Notes: generated by a model not told the origin, from the sequence alone. Positions 25,289-34,948 are shown, counted from the stretch's first letter. The stretch is DNA of 64,000 nucleotides from Paraburkholderia sp. BL21I4N1 (GCF_002973525.1 NZ_PVEN01000016.1:62001-126000), one strand, 5' to 3'. A program made the numbers and translations.

Positions 25289-26728
25289 ATGAAAAATCCG
25301 CAATCGAACGCGCCGGCATGGAGCGATCTGCTCACCGGCAGTAATGGCTGGCGAGCCTTGGGACTCGCAGGCGGCGTCGCGCTGCACGCCACCAACGTAC
25401 ACGTCGCGACGACAATTCTGCCGTCGGTCGTGCACGACATCGGCGGTCTCGAACTGTATGCGTGGAACACCACGCTGTTCGTCGTCGCGTCGATCCTGGG
25501 GTCAGTGCTGTCGATGCGTCTGCTTGCCGTGCTCGGCGCACGTTCCGCGTATTTCAGCGCGCTGGCCGTCTTCACGTTGGGCACCGTGGTCTGCGCGAGC
25601 GCGCCGTCCATGCCGTGGATGCTCGCCGGCCGCACGCTGCAGGGTCTCGGCGGTGGGGTTCTGCTCGCGCTCAGCTATGCGCTGATTCGCGTCGTATTCG
25701 AAGAGCGTCTTTGGCCGCGCGCGATGGGCCTGGTGTCAGGCATGTGGGGCGTCGCCACATTGTGCGGGCCGGCCCTCGGCGGCGTCTTCGCGCAACTCGG
25801 CGATTGGCGTCTCGCGTTCTGGGTGCTGTTGCCGGCCGTCCTGTTGCTTGCCGTCATCGTGCATCGCGAGGTGGACGGTAAGCGTGTTTCAGGCGCAGGC
25901 GCAGCCGCCGCGCCGATTCCTTTGCTCAAGGCCACGTTGCTCGGCGCCTCCGTGCTGGTGATTTCGCTCGCCGCATTGACCGAGCAGATGGTGTGGAATG
26001 CGCTCGGTGTGATCGCGGGTCTCGGCTTTGTGTGGCTGCTCGCGAGACTCGAACGCCGCGACGACACCACGCGTTTGCTGCCAAGCGGTTCGTACTCGAT
26101 TCGTACGCGTATCGGCAGCATCTATGCGTGCATGAGCCTGCTCGGCATCGGCGTGACCTGCGAAATCTTCGTGCCGTATTTCCTGCAGACGATTCACGGC
26201 CGTTCGCCGCTCGCGGCCGGCTATCTGACGGCGTTGATGGCGGCGGGCTGGTCGGTCGGCTCGATGTTCAGCGCCGGACGTTCCCCAGCGGTCGCGCTGC
26301 GCATGAGCCGCGCGGGGCCGCTCGTCGAGGCGCTGGGACTCGGCGCACTCGCCTGGCTGATGCCGATGCCCGATCTGTTCGACAGCCCCGGCGGAACCGT
26401 GGCGCTGTGCGCGGCGCTGACGAGCGTCGGTCTCGGCGTCGGCATCGGCTGGCCGCATCTGCTGACACGTGTGTTCACCGCCGCGCGGGCTGGCGAGGAA
26501 AACCTCGCGTCGCTGTCCATCACCACCATTCAACTCTTCGCGATGGCGGTCGGCTCGGCGCTCGCGGGCCTCGTCGCGAACGGCGCGGGGCTCACGACTT
26601 TGGCCGCGCTGCCTGGTGCTCAGCACACCGCCGTGTGGCTGTTCGCCATTTTTGCCGTCGCGCCGCTGCTCGCGGTCGGTTTGACGCGTCAGCGTCCCGG
26701 GTCGCGTTTAACCGGAGAAGCATCGTGA
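25289..26728 (+). CDS. MFS transporter, DHA2-like
   Basis: The 479-residue membrane protein starts at ATG 25289. It shows about 12-14 hydrophobic segments and drug-exporter features: the HATNVHVATTILPSVVHDIG first helix resembles the N-terminal motif D1 of DHA1/DHA2 carriers, and the LAGRTLQGLGGGVLLALSYALI motif matches motif B. A multidrug or metabolite efflux role is likely. Its promoter region contains two operator-like palindromes shared with the divergent SufR-like regulator. The stop codon overlaps the GTG of a decayed LysR gene. Confidence 0.85.
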   Translation: MKNPQSNAPAWSDLLTGSNGWRALGLAGGVALHATNVHVATTILPSVVHDIGGLELYAWNTTLFVVASILGSVLSMRLLAVLGARSAYFSALAVFTLGTVVCASAPSMPWMLAGRTLQGLGGGVLLALSYALIRVVFEERLWPRAMGLVSGMWGVATLCGPALGGVFAQLGDWRLAFWVLLPAVLLLAVIVHREVDGKRVSGAGAAAAPIPLLKATLLGASVLVISLAALTEQMVWNALGVIAGLGFVWLLARLERRDDTTRLLPSGSYSIRTRIGSIYACMSLLGIGVTCEIFVPYFLQTIHGRSPLAAGYLTALMAAGWSVGSMFSAGRSPAVALRMSRAGPLVEALGLGALAWLMPMPDLFDSPGGTVALCAALTSVGLGVGIGWPHLLTRVFTAARAGEENLASLSITTIQLFAMAVGSALAGLVANGAGLTTLAALPGAQHTAVWLFAIFAVAPLLAVGLTRQRPGSRLTGEAS

Positions 26729-27000
26729 TAGATCGCGTGCAAGCCATGCGCATTTTCGTGCGCATCGTCGATACGAGCAGCTTTACGCGCGCCACGGCGA
26801 CCACCATCGTGCCAGCGCTGGCGTCGCTGCTCGGCGTGCAATTGTTGGTGCGCACGATCCGCAAGGTCACACTGACTGCCGAAGCCGCCGCGTACTAAGA
26901 ACGCTGCGCGCAGATTCTCGCGCCGATCAAAGAGGTCGAGTTCGGTTTACTCAACCGGCCGGAAAATCTGTGCGGCCGTTTGCGCGTGGCGATGCCGGGC
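26725..27000 (+). pseudogene. LysR-type regulator remnant
   Basis: From GTG 26725 the frame reads MIDRVQAMRIFVRIVDTSSFTRA, a typical LysR start, but about eight or more residues of the recognition-helix region are missing before LLGVQLLVRTIRKVTLTAEAAAY. A stop codon (26896-26898) then interrupts what would be the YERC motif, and the same frame continues with ERCAQILAPIKEVE and GRLRVAMPG before losing similarity. The effector-binding domain is absent. It overlaps the MFS stop by three bases, so it was the second gene of that operon. Confidence 0.85.
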
Positions 27001-27080
27001 GTGCGTCATCGCGCGCTGGATCCGACGTGGATCACGTGGGCGATAAATCCAAAATCGAGCGAACGACCCGCCTCCCGGCT

Positions 27081-28289
27081 TTAACCCTGCCCCCCCGTCA
27101 CCGCATGCCCCGCCGCCGCAGCGGCTTCCGCCGCGGCCACCGCTGGCGACACGATCGCCGGTTGCCCCGTCTGCCGACGCGAACGCCCCGAGCTCAGATA
27201 ATCCGCGATCGAATCCTGCGTGACTTCGCCGACATAACGGCCATCCGCATCCAGCACCGGCATCCACGACGAATTGAACTGGTACATTTTCGACAGCACG
27301 ATGCGCAGATGCTCGTCCGCTTGGACCGTCGCCTTGAACGCCGTCAGATGGTCGCCGCACACGCCCTGCCCCGCGCGCGCTGCACGGCGCGTCACATAAC
27401 CAAGCGCCTGCTGCTGATCGTCGACGATGGTCAGATAGCGGTTGTCGCTGTCGTCCATCATCTGGAACGCGCTTGCAATCGGCAACTCGGCACGCGCGGT
27501 TTCCGGTTGCGTCGCGGCGTCGCCGGCCTTCACCAGCAACAGACGCTTCAACGTGCTGTCCTGCCCCACGAACGCGCCGACGAACTCGTCGTGCGGATGC
27601 GCCAGCAACGTATCCGGATGATCGTATTGCACCAGTTGACCGCGACGGAACACGGCGACACGATCGCCAAGCTTGATCGCTTCGTCGATGTCGTGGCTCA
27701 CCATGATCACAGTCTTGTTCAATTGACGCTGCATCTGGAAAAACTCGTTCTGGATCGACTCGCGATTGATCGGGTCGACCGCGCCGAACGGCTCGTCCAT
27801 CAGCAGCACCGGCGGATCGGCGGCCAACGCGCGAATCACACCGATACGCTGCTGCTGTCCGCCCGACAGTTCACGCGGATAGCGCTTCAGATACTGTTTC
27901 GGATCGAGCGCCACCATCGACATCAACTCAGTAGCGCGTTCGCGACAACGCTTCTTGTCCCAGCCGAGCAGACGCGGCACGACGGTGATGTTTTCTTCGA
28001 TCGTCATGTTCGGAAACAGCCCGATCTGCTGAATCACATAGCCAATGTGCCGGCGCAATTCGACTTCGTTCAAACCCGACGTGTCCTCGCCGTTAATCAG
28101 CACGCGGCCCGACGTCGGCGCGATCAGACGATTGATCATCTTGAGCGTAGTGGTCTTGCCGCAGCCCGACGGGCCGAGAAAGACGCAGATTTCGCCTTCG
28201 CCCACCGTGAGGCTGACCGAGTCGACGGCCTTGACCTGCTGGCCGTCTTTCTGTGTAAACGTCTTCGTCAGTTTATCGAGTTCGATCAT
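27081..28289 (-). CDS. Osmoprotectant ABC transporter ATP-binding protein with CBS pair
   Basis: The 402-residue protein has an ABC ATPase domain (about 1-240) and two C-terminal CBS domains (about 255-370). Walker A is GPSGCGKTT, the signature is LSGGQQQR, Walker B is VLLMDEPFGAVDP, and the H-loop is SHD. The order and domain set match OpuCA/OsmV importers for glycine betaine, choline or related quaternary amines, in which the CBS pair senses ionic strength. It is the last gene of a four-gene operon and overlaps the permease gene by four bases. Confidence 0.92.
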   Translation of the reverse strand: MIELDKLTKTFTQKDGQQVKAVDSVSLTVGEGEICVFLGPSGCGKTTTLKMINRLIAPTSGRVLINGEDTSGLNEVELRRHIGYVIQQIGLFPNMTIEENITVVPRLLGWDKKRCRERATELMSMVALDPKQYLKRYPRELSGGQQQRIGVIRALAADPPVLLMDEPFGAVDPINRESIQNEFFQMQRQLNKTVIMVSHDIDEAIKLGDRVAVFRRGQLVQYDHPDTLLAHPHDEFVGAFVGQDSTLKRLLLVKAGDAATQPETARAELPIASAFQMMDDSDNRYLTIVDDQQQALGYVTRRAARAGQGVCGDHLTAFKATVQADEHLRIVLSKMYQFNSSWMPVLDADGRYVGEVTQDSIADYLSSGRSRRQTGQPAIVSPAVAAAEAAAAAGHAVTGGQG

Positions 28290-28939
28290 GTCTTTTGCAC
28301 TCCCTTCGGTGTCAGCAAGCGTTGCAGCGCCTGCAGCAGCAAGTCGGCGACGATCGCGAGCAAGCTCACGAGCACCGCGCCCACCAACAGTTTCATCATG
28401 TTGCTTTGGCCGATCGCCCGGATGATCAGCGTGCCGAGGCCGCCTGCGCCGATCACCGCGGCGATCGTCATCACGCCGATGTTCATCACCACGGCCGTGC
28501 GTACGCCGCCGAGAATCACCGGCACCGCGAGCGGCAAATCGACGAGCCGCAACCGCTGCCAAACGGTCATACCGATACCGATGCCCGCTTCTTTAATCCC
28601 GGCGTCGACGTTGCGTAGCGCGAGGTAGGTGTTGCGCATGATGGGCAGCAGCGAATAGAGGAAGACGGCGGTGATCGCCGGCACCGCGCCGATGCCTTGG
28701 CCGAAGCGCGAGAACAGCGGAATCATCAAGCCGAACAACGCGATCGACGGCAAGGTCAGCACCACGGTGGCGACACTCAGCAGCGGTGCGGCAAGCCACT
28801 CATGCCAATTGATCAGGATGCCGAGCGGCACGCCGACCACAATCGCGCAGCCCACGGCAATGCCGACGAGCCACACATGTTGCGCGGTGAGTTGCAGCAA
28901 TTCTGGCCAGTTGGCCGACAGGTAGTCGAATACAGTCAT
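28286..28939 (-). CDS. Osmoprotectant ABC transporter permease 2
   Basis: The 217-residue inner-membrane protein has about five to six TM helices and the binding-protein-dependent permease loop EAGIGIGMTVWQRLRLVDLPLAVPVILGG, the EAA motif that contacts the ATPase. The start at ATG 28939 is preceded by GGAG at ten bases. It resembles OpuCB/OsmW-type permeases. It follows the binding protein gene after 16 bp and overlaps the ATPase gene by four bases. Confidence 0.9.
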   Translation of the reverse strand: MTVFDYLSANWPELLQLTAQHVWLVGIAVGCAIVVGVPLGILINWHEWLAAPLLSVATVVLTLPSIALFGLMIPLFSRFGQGIGAVPAITAVFLYSLLPIMRNTYLALRNVDAGIKEAGIGIGMTVWQRLRLVDLPLAVPVILGGVRTAVVMNIGVMTIAAVIGAGGLGTLIIRAIGQSNMMKLLVGAVLVSLLAIVADLLLQALQRLLTPKGVQKT

Positions 28940-28955
28940 TTCAAAAGGTCTCCGC

Positions 28956-29873
28956 TCAGGGCAGCTTGTGCGTGCGCAGGAATTCCGCCGCAACTTCACG
29001 CACCGGCTTGCCGTCGATGTCGACCTGCTTGTTCATTTCCAGCATGGTGTCGTTGTTCAGTGCGTCGGAGAGCGCGTTGAGCTGCGTCGCGAGTTGCGGG
29101 TTCTGGTCGAGCGTCGTCTTGCGCACCACCGGCGTCGCGTTGTACGCGGGGAAGTAGTGGCGGTCGTCTTCGAGCGGCACGATGTTGAAGCCCTTCACGC
29201 GGCCATCCGTCGTGTAGATCAGACCGATCGACACCTGGTTGTTATGCAACGCGGTGTAGACGAGACCCGGATCCATCTGGCGGGTTTCCGCGCGGCTGAA
29301 ATGCATGCCGTACGCGGCCTCGAGCGGCTTCAAACCGTCAGGACGATTGGCGAATTCGGCGTCCATCGCGAACACGTGCTTCTTATTCGGCTCGGCGGCG
29401 AGCTTCGCGGCGAGTTGCGAGATCGTGCGAATACCGGTTTGCCGCGCCACCTGCTGCGGCAAGCCGAGCGCGTACGTGTTATTCAGCGGCGAGCAGTCGA
29501 GCCACACGAGGCCGCGTTTGGCGTCGAGCGCTTTCACACGTTCATACATGGTTTTCGGATCGAGCTTCTCGGTGATCTTGTTGTAGACGATCGCCGCCGT
29601 GCCGGTGTATTCCCACGTGACGTCGACCTGGCCGTTCTCCTGCGCGCTGCGCAGCAATGTGCTGCCGAGGCCGGTGCGCGCGTCAATCGTGTAGCCCTTC
29701 GAGCGCAAGTACTGCGAGGTGATCTCGGTAAGAACGTATTGCTCAGTGAAATTTTTTCCACCGAGAACGAGGGTGGCTGCACTGGCGTGCAGGCTTGCGA
29801 ACAGCATGGCGCCGACGGCGATCAGTCGACTGGTTCGCGCTGTGCCGCGTTTAGGTCTAAACAAAGCGATCAT
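28956..29873 (-). CDS. Osmoprotectant ABC transporter substrate-binding protein
   Basis: The 305-residue protein has an N-terminal signal peptide (about 1-32, ending LHASA) and an OpuAC-type binding domain. The start LVLGGKNFTEQYVLTEITSQYL is the typical opening of this family, and YTGTAAIVYNK corresponds to its ligand cage region. It would deliver a quaternary ammonium solute in the periplasm. No lipobox is evident, as expected for a soluble Gram-negative binding protein. Its ATG overlaps the stop of the preceding permease gene by four bases. Confidence 0.9.
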   Translation of the reverse strand: MIALFRPKRGTARTSRLIAVGAMLFASLHASAATLVLGGKNFTEQYVLTEITSQYLRSKGYTIDARTGLGSTLLRSAQENGQVDVTWEYTGTAAIVYNKITEKLDPKTMYERVKALDAKRGLVWLDCSPLNNTYALGLPQQVARQTGIRTISQLAAKLAAEPNKKHVFAMDAEFANRPDGLKPLEAAYGMHFSRAETRQMDPGLVYTALHNNQVSIGLIYTTDGRVKGFNIVPLEDDRHYFPAYNATPVVRKTTLDQNPQLATQLNALSDALNNDTMLEMNKQVDIDGKPVREVAAEFLRTHKLP

Positions 29874-30586
29874 GCCGTCACCCCACGCCGTGCGAGCAGA
29901 TAACGGCTGCTGGCCGAAACGATGCCGTCCAGCACCAGCGCGAGAATCGCAGTAGCCGCGGCGCCGAGTAGAAGCTGCTGCTGATTGTTCAGATAAATGC
30001 CGGGGAAAATCAGCGTGCCGAGGCTGTCCGCGCCGATCAGATACGCGAGCGGTGCACTGCCGACATTGATCGCAAGCGCGGTCCGCACACCGCCGATGAT
30101 GATCGGCATCGCGTTCGGCAACTCCACGCGCAGCAGCGATTGCCAGCCGGTCATGCCAAGGCCGCGCGCGGCTTCGCGCAGCGCGGGGGAAACGTTTTTC
30201 ATGCCTTCGTAGGCGTTGCGGGTGATCGGCAGCAACGAGGCAAGAAATAGCGCGACGAGCGCGGGAATATCGCCGATGCCGAAGATGCCCAGTGCGATCG
30301 CCAGCACGGCTAGCGACGGGACCGTGTTGCCGATGTTGAAGATCTGCATGAAGCGTTCGGCATGGCGCGCGAAAGCGGGACGGCTCAGGAGTATTCCGGA
30401 TGGAATGCCGACCAGTAGCGCCAGCGCCATCGAGTAGCCGACTAGCAGTAAGTGCCGTTTCGTGTAGTAGACGAGATCGGGGGCGTACTGGTGGAGTGCG
30501 TTGGGGTCTATTGCGCGGCATAACAACGCGATGACTATGCCGATGGCTACAAGACTGCCAATCAGTCTGGCAGGACGTTTATTCAT
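29870..30586 (-). CDS. Osmoprotectant ABC transporter permease 1
   Basis: The 238-residue protein has a longer N-terminus with an extra TM helix, then five core helices and the EAA loop REAARGLGMTGWQSLLRVELPNAMPIIIGG. It pairs with the second permease to form a heterodimeric channel, as in OsmU (osmW/osmY). It is the first gene of the operon, and its gene order permease, binding protein, permease, ATPase supports the OsmU-type assignment. The promoter should lie in the repeat-bearing region upstream. Confidence 0.9.
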   Translation of the reverse strand: MNKRPARLIGSLVAIGIVIALLCRAIDPNALHQYAPDLVYYTKRHLLLVGYSMALALLVGIPSGILLSRPAFARHAERFMQIFNIGNTVPSLAVLAIALGIFGIGDIPALVALFLASLLPITRNAYEGMKNVSPALREAARGLGMTGWQSLLRVELPNAMPIIIGGVRTALAINVGSAPLAYLIGADSLGTLIFPGIYLNNQQQLLLGAAATAILALVLDGIVSASSRYLLARRGVTA

Positions 30587-31434
30587 GAAGATGCGCCTCC
30601 TTGTTCGAGCAGCGTGCGGGAATGGCCATGCTGCACAGGCGTCGCTCGTTATCGACGCTGCGAATGGAAGTTCGGGACGCGGTTTGAGGCCGCGAGGTGA
30701 ACCGAGGGGGCCAGAGGTTTGGAGTTTTTCCTCTGGCGCGAGGGCGGGTTTTTTCGCCTTCGGTGGCTGTTGCCAGTTAGCTGGGTAGCAATACTGGTGC
30801 CAGATCCTTCGATCAGGATTTGGGAGCTGCGTTGGGGCAGCTTTTTCCTGGTGGGGTTCAAGCCCTGTTGAGTGCCGGATTTTTCACCGGCGATTGGGTG
30901 CACGTGATCTTCTGCCAGTACGCAGGCTATCACATCTAACTTGGCTTAAGTTGCTGCTATTTCGCGGTTAGGGTGGGGGCATTATAGGCGTGATGGGGTG
31001 GTGCGTCTACCCATGCGGTTAATCCATAGGCTCTTTGCGCCCCCTTGGCCTCGCCTTGTTTGCTTTGTGGTCTGCTAGCGTTGCCCCTGTGCGGGGCGGC
31101 ACTCACTTTCTTTGCCGCCGCAAAGAAAGTAAGCAAAGAAAGCGGGCTCACACCGCCAGCTCATAAGCGGGTCCCCCGCACAGTCCCGGTAGTGGTGCAT
31201 CTGGAATCCGTGCTCTCGCACACTCCGCGTTGGTGACACAGCAGTCATTCTTCCAGCAGCGCTTCGCGCGCTGCCGCGTTTTTTTTCGAACCGTCGTCGT
31301 TATTTTTTTGTCGTAGCTTGCTTTGCCTCTCTCCGAGCATCGTGTTTGTCGCTTACTCGTCGCTCTCCCGCAAAAGCTCACCAGTCAGAAACCCCGTCGC
31401 TCTGCTCGCTCCCGTAAAGTCTCACCTACCTCTT
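30587..31434. other. Long gene-free region with inverted repeats
   Basis: About 850 bp with no supportable gene. It includes an imperfect hairpin region (CCAGAGG at 30711-30717 with CCTCTGG at 30730-30736) near the osmoprotectant operon, a clearly structured repeat-like block at about 31045-31270, and T-rich tracts near 31290-31330. It spans the promoter of the transporter operon and the end of the upstream CoA cassette. Confidence 0.6.
31045..31270. repeat. Structured intergenic element, likely multicopy
   Basis: The block contains a palindromic CCCCTGTGCGGGG and a perfect 10-bp inverted repeat, ACTTTCTTTG (31105-31114) with CAAAGAAAGT (31121-31130), then a second AAGCAAAGAAAGCGGGC and a CAGTCCCGGTAGTGG-type tail. 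The combination looks like an intergenic repeat I associate with Burkholderiaceae genomes; only one copy is in this window, so multicopy status is inferred. Confidence 0.55.
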
Positions 31435-32235
31435 TCATCTTCCCTCGAACTGCGGTGCGCGTCTCTCCGAAAACGCCACGAGCCCCTCGCTGAAATCCAC
31501 ACTCTCACACGCTCGTCGACGCAACGCCGCTATCTGCTCCATCGCCTGAACCGGCATCGGCTGCATGTCTTCCAGAATTCGTAGTTGCTCCTTCACCGCC
31601 TGGATCGCTAACGGCGCTTTGGCCGCTATGCCGCGCGCTATTTCGAGGGCCGTCGCCTCCAGTTTTTCGCTGTCCACCAACCGGTTGATCACGCCATAAC
31701 GCTCCGCTCGCAAAGCGTCAAGCGGCTGTGCGGTGAAGAACATTTCCTTCAATACGTGGATCGGTACGTTGTTGAAAAAACGCAGCAAGCCGCTCGTCGT
31801 GTACGGCAGTCCAATGTTCGCCGGCGTCATCGCGAAACGGGCGCTCCCGTCCGCAATCACCATGTCGCAACTCATCGCCAAATCCACCGCGCCGCCCCAC
31901 ACCGAACCCGATACCAACGCGATCACCACGCCCGGGTAAGCTCGCACGCGACGCAACACCGTCTCCAGTGGCTTGCCATACGCAATCGGATCGCGGTCGC
32001 GCGCCAATTCGCCCAGGTCGTGACCCGCGCTCCAAACGTCCTGGCCAACGTCAGCGCCTAATATCACCACCGGCACTCGTTGCTCCACCAGGTCGACAAG
32101 CCGTGCGTCCAGCTCCTCCAACAACCCCGCGCTGAGCGCGTTTCTTCGTGTCGGATTGCTGAACGTCACGCGGGCGATCCGCTCGTCCACCCTGTCCGTC
32201 GTTACCGAAAATTCTCCCGTTTCCGTCGTGCTCAT
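31435..32235 (-). CDS. scpB: Methylmalonyl-CoA decarboxylase-like crotonase (ScpB)
   Basis: The 266-residue crotonase-fold protein matches ScpB/YgfG along its length. Shared blocks are WSAGHDLGEL (catalytic His72), GSVWGGAVDLAMS (oxyanion hole), FAMTPANIGLPY (Tyr145) and APLAIQAVKEQLRIL. The Glu of the GGAFE motif of the E. coli enzyme is Asp here. ScpB converts (R)-methylmalonyl-CoA to propionyl-CoA in the cytosol. It is the last gene after an MFS and a family III CoA-transferase, overlapping the latter by four bases. This fits a route that activates and decarboxylates methylmalonate or malonate. Confidence 0.82.
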   Translation of the reverse strand: MSTTETGEFSVTTDRVDERIARVTFSNPTRRNALSAGLLEELDARLVDLVEQRVPVVILGADVGQDVWSAGHDLGELARDRDPIAYGKPLETVLRRVRAYPGVVIALVSGSVWGGAVDLAMSCDMVIADGSARFAMTPANIGLPYTTSGLLRFFNNVPIHVLKEMFFTAQPLDALRAERYGVINRLVDSEKLEATALEIARGIAAKAPLAIQAVKEQLRILEDMQPMPVQAMEQIAALRRRACESVDFSEGLVAFSERRAPQFEGR

Positions 32236-33491
32236 TGCGTCACCCCCGCAGCACGTTCCAATGCCCTCTGCTGCGAATAATAGTCGCCCGTTTGATGCAC
32301 GGTTTTGGCAGCCAACAGTGCGTCGATCGCGGCTGTGTCGAAACCGGCTTCGCGCAATACGTCGACGGTGTGCTCACCTAGCGCAGGTGGTGCGTGGCGG
32401 CTCGTGTGCTTCGCCATCTCGCCCGCCTCGGTGGAACTCGTTACCGGCGTCACCACCTGGCGCAACGCGCCGAGCGTCGGATGCTCGAGCGTTTCAACCA
32501 GCCCGCAATGCCGGACCTGCGGGTCGGCGAATACTTCGTCCAATGTGTTGATCGGGCCGGCCGGCAAACCCGCGGCAATGAATAGCTCCGTCCACTCGCG
32601 TTTGCCCCGCGTTTTCAGGCGCGCTTCCAGCAACGACTTCAATTCGTCGCGATGTGCGACGCGCGCCTCGTTTGTTGCGAATCGCACGTCGTCCGGCAGC
32701 GCAGGCAAGTCGAGCAGTTGGCACAGGCGCAACCACATGTCGGAAGTGATCGGCGCAAGGTTCAGCGGGCCATCGGCGGTTTCGAATACGCCATAGGGCG
32801 CGATCACCGAATGCGCATTGCCCGTGCGGCGCGGAATGTCGCCGAGGCTCAGATAACGCTGGCCATGTACGCTCAGCAGTCCCACCAGACTCGCCAGCAG
32901 CGACGTGCCGACGTGTTGCCCACGCCCGGTTCGTTCGCGCTCCAGTAGCGCGGACAGAATCGCCATAGCGAGCCACATGCCGGAGCTCAAATCGCCAATT
33001 GCAGTGCCGGTGCGCGTCGGGTCGCCATCGGCGAAACCCGTTAGGCTCATCAGGCCGGAATAGCCCTGCGCGATCTGGTCGAAACCGGGCCAGCCGCTCA
33101 TCGGGCCATCCGCGCCGAACGCGTTGATGCTGCCCATCACGAGGCGCGGATTGCGCGCGCTCAGCACGTCGTAACCGAGCCCCATGCTGTCGATGGTGCC
33201 AGGCTTGAAGTTCTCGATCACCACGTCGGCGCCGTCGATCAACCGATGAATCGCGGCCAGCCCTTCCGGCTGCCGAAAATCGATGCACACGCCGCGCTTG
33301 TTGCGGTTGCAGGACAGATAGTAGGTGCTCACGCCACGATCGAATGGCCCCCACGTGCGGCTCATGTCGCCGCTCGGGCCGGGCTCGACCTTGATGACGT
33401 CCGCGCCGAGATCGGCCAGCACCATCGAACAGAACGGCCCCGACAACGCGCGGCTCAATTCGACGACCTTGATTCCTTGTAAGGCTTGCAT
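32232..33491 (-). CDS. Family III CoA-transferase (CaiB/BaiF)
   Basis: The 419-residue protein begins VVELSRALSGPFCSMVLADLGADVIKVE, the CaiB family opening, and has the CoA-binding FRQPEGLAAI region and the catalytic Asp in AIGDLSSG. It moves CoA from a donor thioester to a carboxylic acid through an aspartyl anhydride. It is followed, with a four-base overlap, by the ScpB-like gene and preceded by an MFS gene, so it probably activates the imported acid for decarboxylation. Acceptor and donor cannot be read from sequence. Confidence 0.9.
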   Translation of the reverse strand: MQALQGIKVVELSRALSGPFCSMVLADLGADVIKVEPGPSGDMSRTWGPFDRGVSTYYLSCNRNKRGVCIDFRQPEGLAAIHRLIDGADVVIENFKPGTIDSMGLGYDVLSARNPRLVMGSINAFGADGPMSGWPGFDQIAQGYSGLMSLTGFADGDPTRTGTAIGDLSSGMWLAMAILSALLERERTGRGQHVGTSLLASLVGLLSVHGQRYLSLGDIPRRTGNAHSVIAPYGVFETADGPLNLAPITSDMWLRLCQLLDLPALPDDVRFATNEARVAHRDELKSLLEARLKTRGKREWTELFIAAGLPAGPINTLDEVFADPQVRHCGLVETLEHPTLGALRQVVTPVTSSTEAGEMAKHTSRHAPPALGEHTVDVLREAGFDTAAIDALLAAKTVHQTGDYYSQQRALERAAGVTQ

Positions 33492-33533
33492 CCAGTTCTC
33501 CCGCTAATCGACGATGACAGTTAAACGAGCACG

Positions 33534-34862
33534 CTATTCCGGCAGCGTCTGATGACGCGTTTCAACCGCGAACGGCAGGATCAGCAAGCCGATCACGAAG
33601 GCCGCCGCGGTCCAAGCGATCGGTAAACCGAGCGAGCCTTGCCAGTGAATCGCGGCGGCCAGCAAAAAGTTGACGCCCGCGCCGAGCAGGCGACCCGCCG
33701 ACGCGTTGAACGCGAACGCCGTCGCACGAATCCGCGTCGGGTATTGCTCGGGCAGCCACAGCGAGAAGATCGCGAAATTGCCGCCGAAAAACCCGAGGAA
33801 CAGCAGCGAGCCCATGAACAGGTTGAGACCGTTCGGCAGGTAGAAAACCCAGCCGAACGCGAACACGATCGACACCGCCATGCCGGCGAAATACGCGCCA
33901 AGCGCGAGCCGTCGTCCGACCCGTTCGGCGAGCCACGGTGCGGCAAGACAGCCGAGGATCGTCCCCACCGCCAGCACCGCCGCGCCGATCGAAGCAAGAT
34001 GCACCGCGCCGATCCGATCGATGCCGGCACGCGTCGCGAGCGTCACGACGGCGCTGGCCTCGTAGACCGACCCCGCCCAGAGCCCGATGATCGCGACGCC
34101 CACCAGACTCGCGCTGGTCAGCGTACGGCGCAGATACGCCGGCGCGAAAATCTCCAGCAACGGACGGCGAACCGGCGTCGACGGCGCGCTCGTCTGACCG
34201 ACACCATGCGCGGCCTTGCGCCACTGCCCCGGCTCCTTGACCCGGAGCACCGTGAAAATAGCGAGCAACGCGGGGGCGAGACCGCATAGAAACATCGCGC
34301 GCCAGCCGTATGTCGCGCCGACCGTGTAGTTCAGCAACGCGGCGAGAAAGAAGCCCACGTAGTAACCGGTCTGCAGATAGCCCGCGCCCATCTTGCGGCG
34401 GTCCTCCGGCCAGCTCTCGGCAACATAGGTGCCGGCCAACGCCCATTCGCCGCCCACGCCGATGCCGGCAATCAGCCGGAACGCGGCCAATTCCCAGACG
34501 TTGTGCGCGAACGCCGCGGCGCCGGTAAATACCGAGTAAATGAGGATGCTCGCAGCCAGTGTCTTGACGCGCCCGAAGCGGTCGGCGAGTGGCCCCCAGA
34601 TGAACGAGAGCCCCCAACCGATCAGAAACAACGCGAACAGAATCGAGCCGTACATACCGAGGTTGCCCGGCGTCGCGGCAATGCCCGAGGCAGGCAGCAA
34701 TTCGGTCAGCGCCGGAATCAGCACCAGCGCGTAGATGACGGAATCGACACCGTCCAGCACCCATCCCGAGTAAACGGCCCAGAAACCGCCGATCTGCTCG
34801 CGGCTTAGGGGCGTGCGCCGAGGCTTGAGCGCCGACGTCGATGCAGCGATCGCTTTGGACAT
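33534..34862 (-). CDS. MFS transporter of the CoA-transferase/ScpB cassette
   Basis: The 442-residue protein is a 12-helix MFS carrier with the cytoplasmic motif A GPLADRFGRVKT and the second motif LAERVGRRLAL. The GFWAVYSGWVLDGVDSVIYALV opening is typical of proton-coupled acid carriers of the SHS/AAHS groups. ATG 34862 has GGAG at seven bases. It likely imports the carboxylate that the downstream CoA-transferase activates. It is divergent from a LysR gene. Confidence 0.85.
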   Translation of the reverse strand: MSKAIAASTSALKPRRTPLSREQIGGFWAVYSGWVLDGVDSVIYALVLIPALTELLPASGIAATPGNLGMYGSILFALFLIGWGLSFIWGPLADRFGRVKTLAASILIYSVFTGAAAFAHNVWELAAFRLIAGIGVGGEWALAGTYVAESWPEDRRKMGAGYLQTGYYVGFFLAALLNYTVGATYGWRAMFLCGLAPALLAIFTVLRVKEPGQWRKAAHGVGQTSAPSTPVRRPLLEIFAPAYLRRTLTSASLVGVAIIGLWAGSVYEASAVVTLATRAGIDRIGAVHLASIGAAVLAVGTILGCLAAPWLAERVGRRLALGAYFAGMAVSIVFAFGWVFYLPNGLNLFMGSLLFLGFFGGNFAIFSLWLPEQYPTRIRATAFAFNASAGRLLGAGVNFLLAAAIHWQGSLGLPIAWTAAAFVIGLLILPFAVETRHQTLPE

Positions 34863-34948
34863 GCTTGTCTCCGTTTGAAGCGGCATCGCGCCAGGTGGAC
34901 CGACACGCTTCGGTTTTTTGTGGTTCGAGTATAAGAATGCCTCCGATA

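Noticed and set aside
30587..31434. Possible tRNA or small RNA gene in the hairpin-rich region
   Set aside because: No cloverleaf or CCA-end pattern; the hairpins fit an intergenic repeat better.
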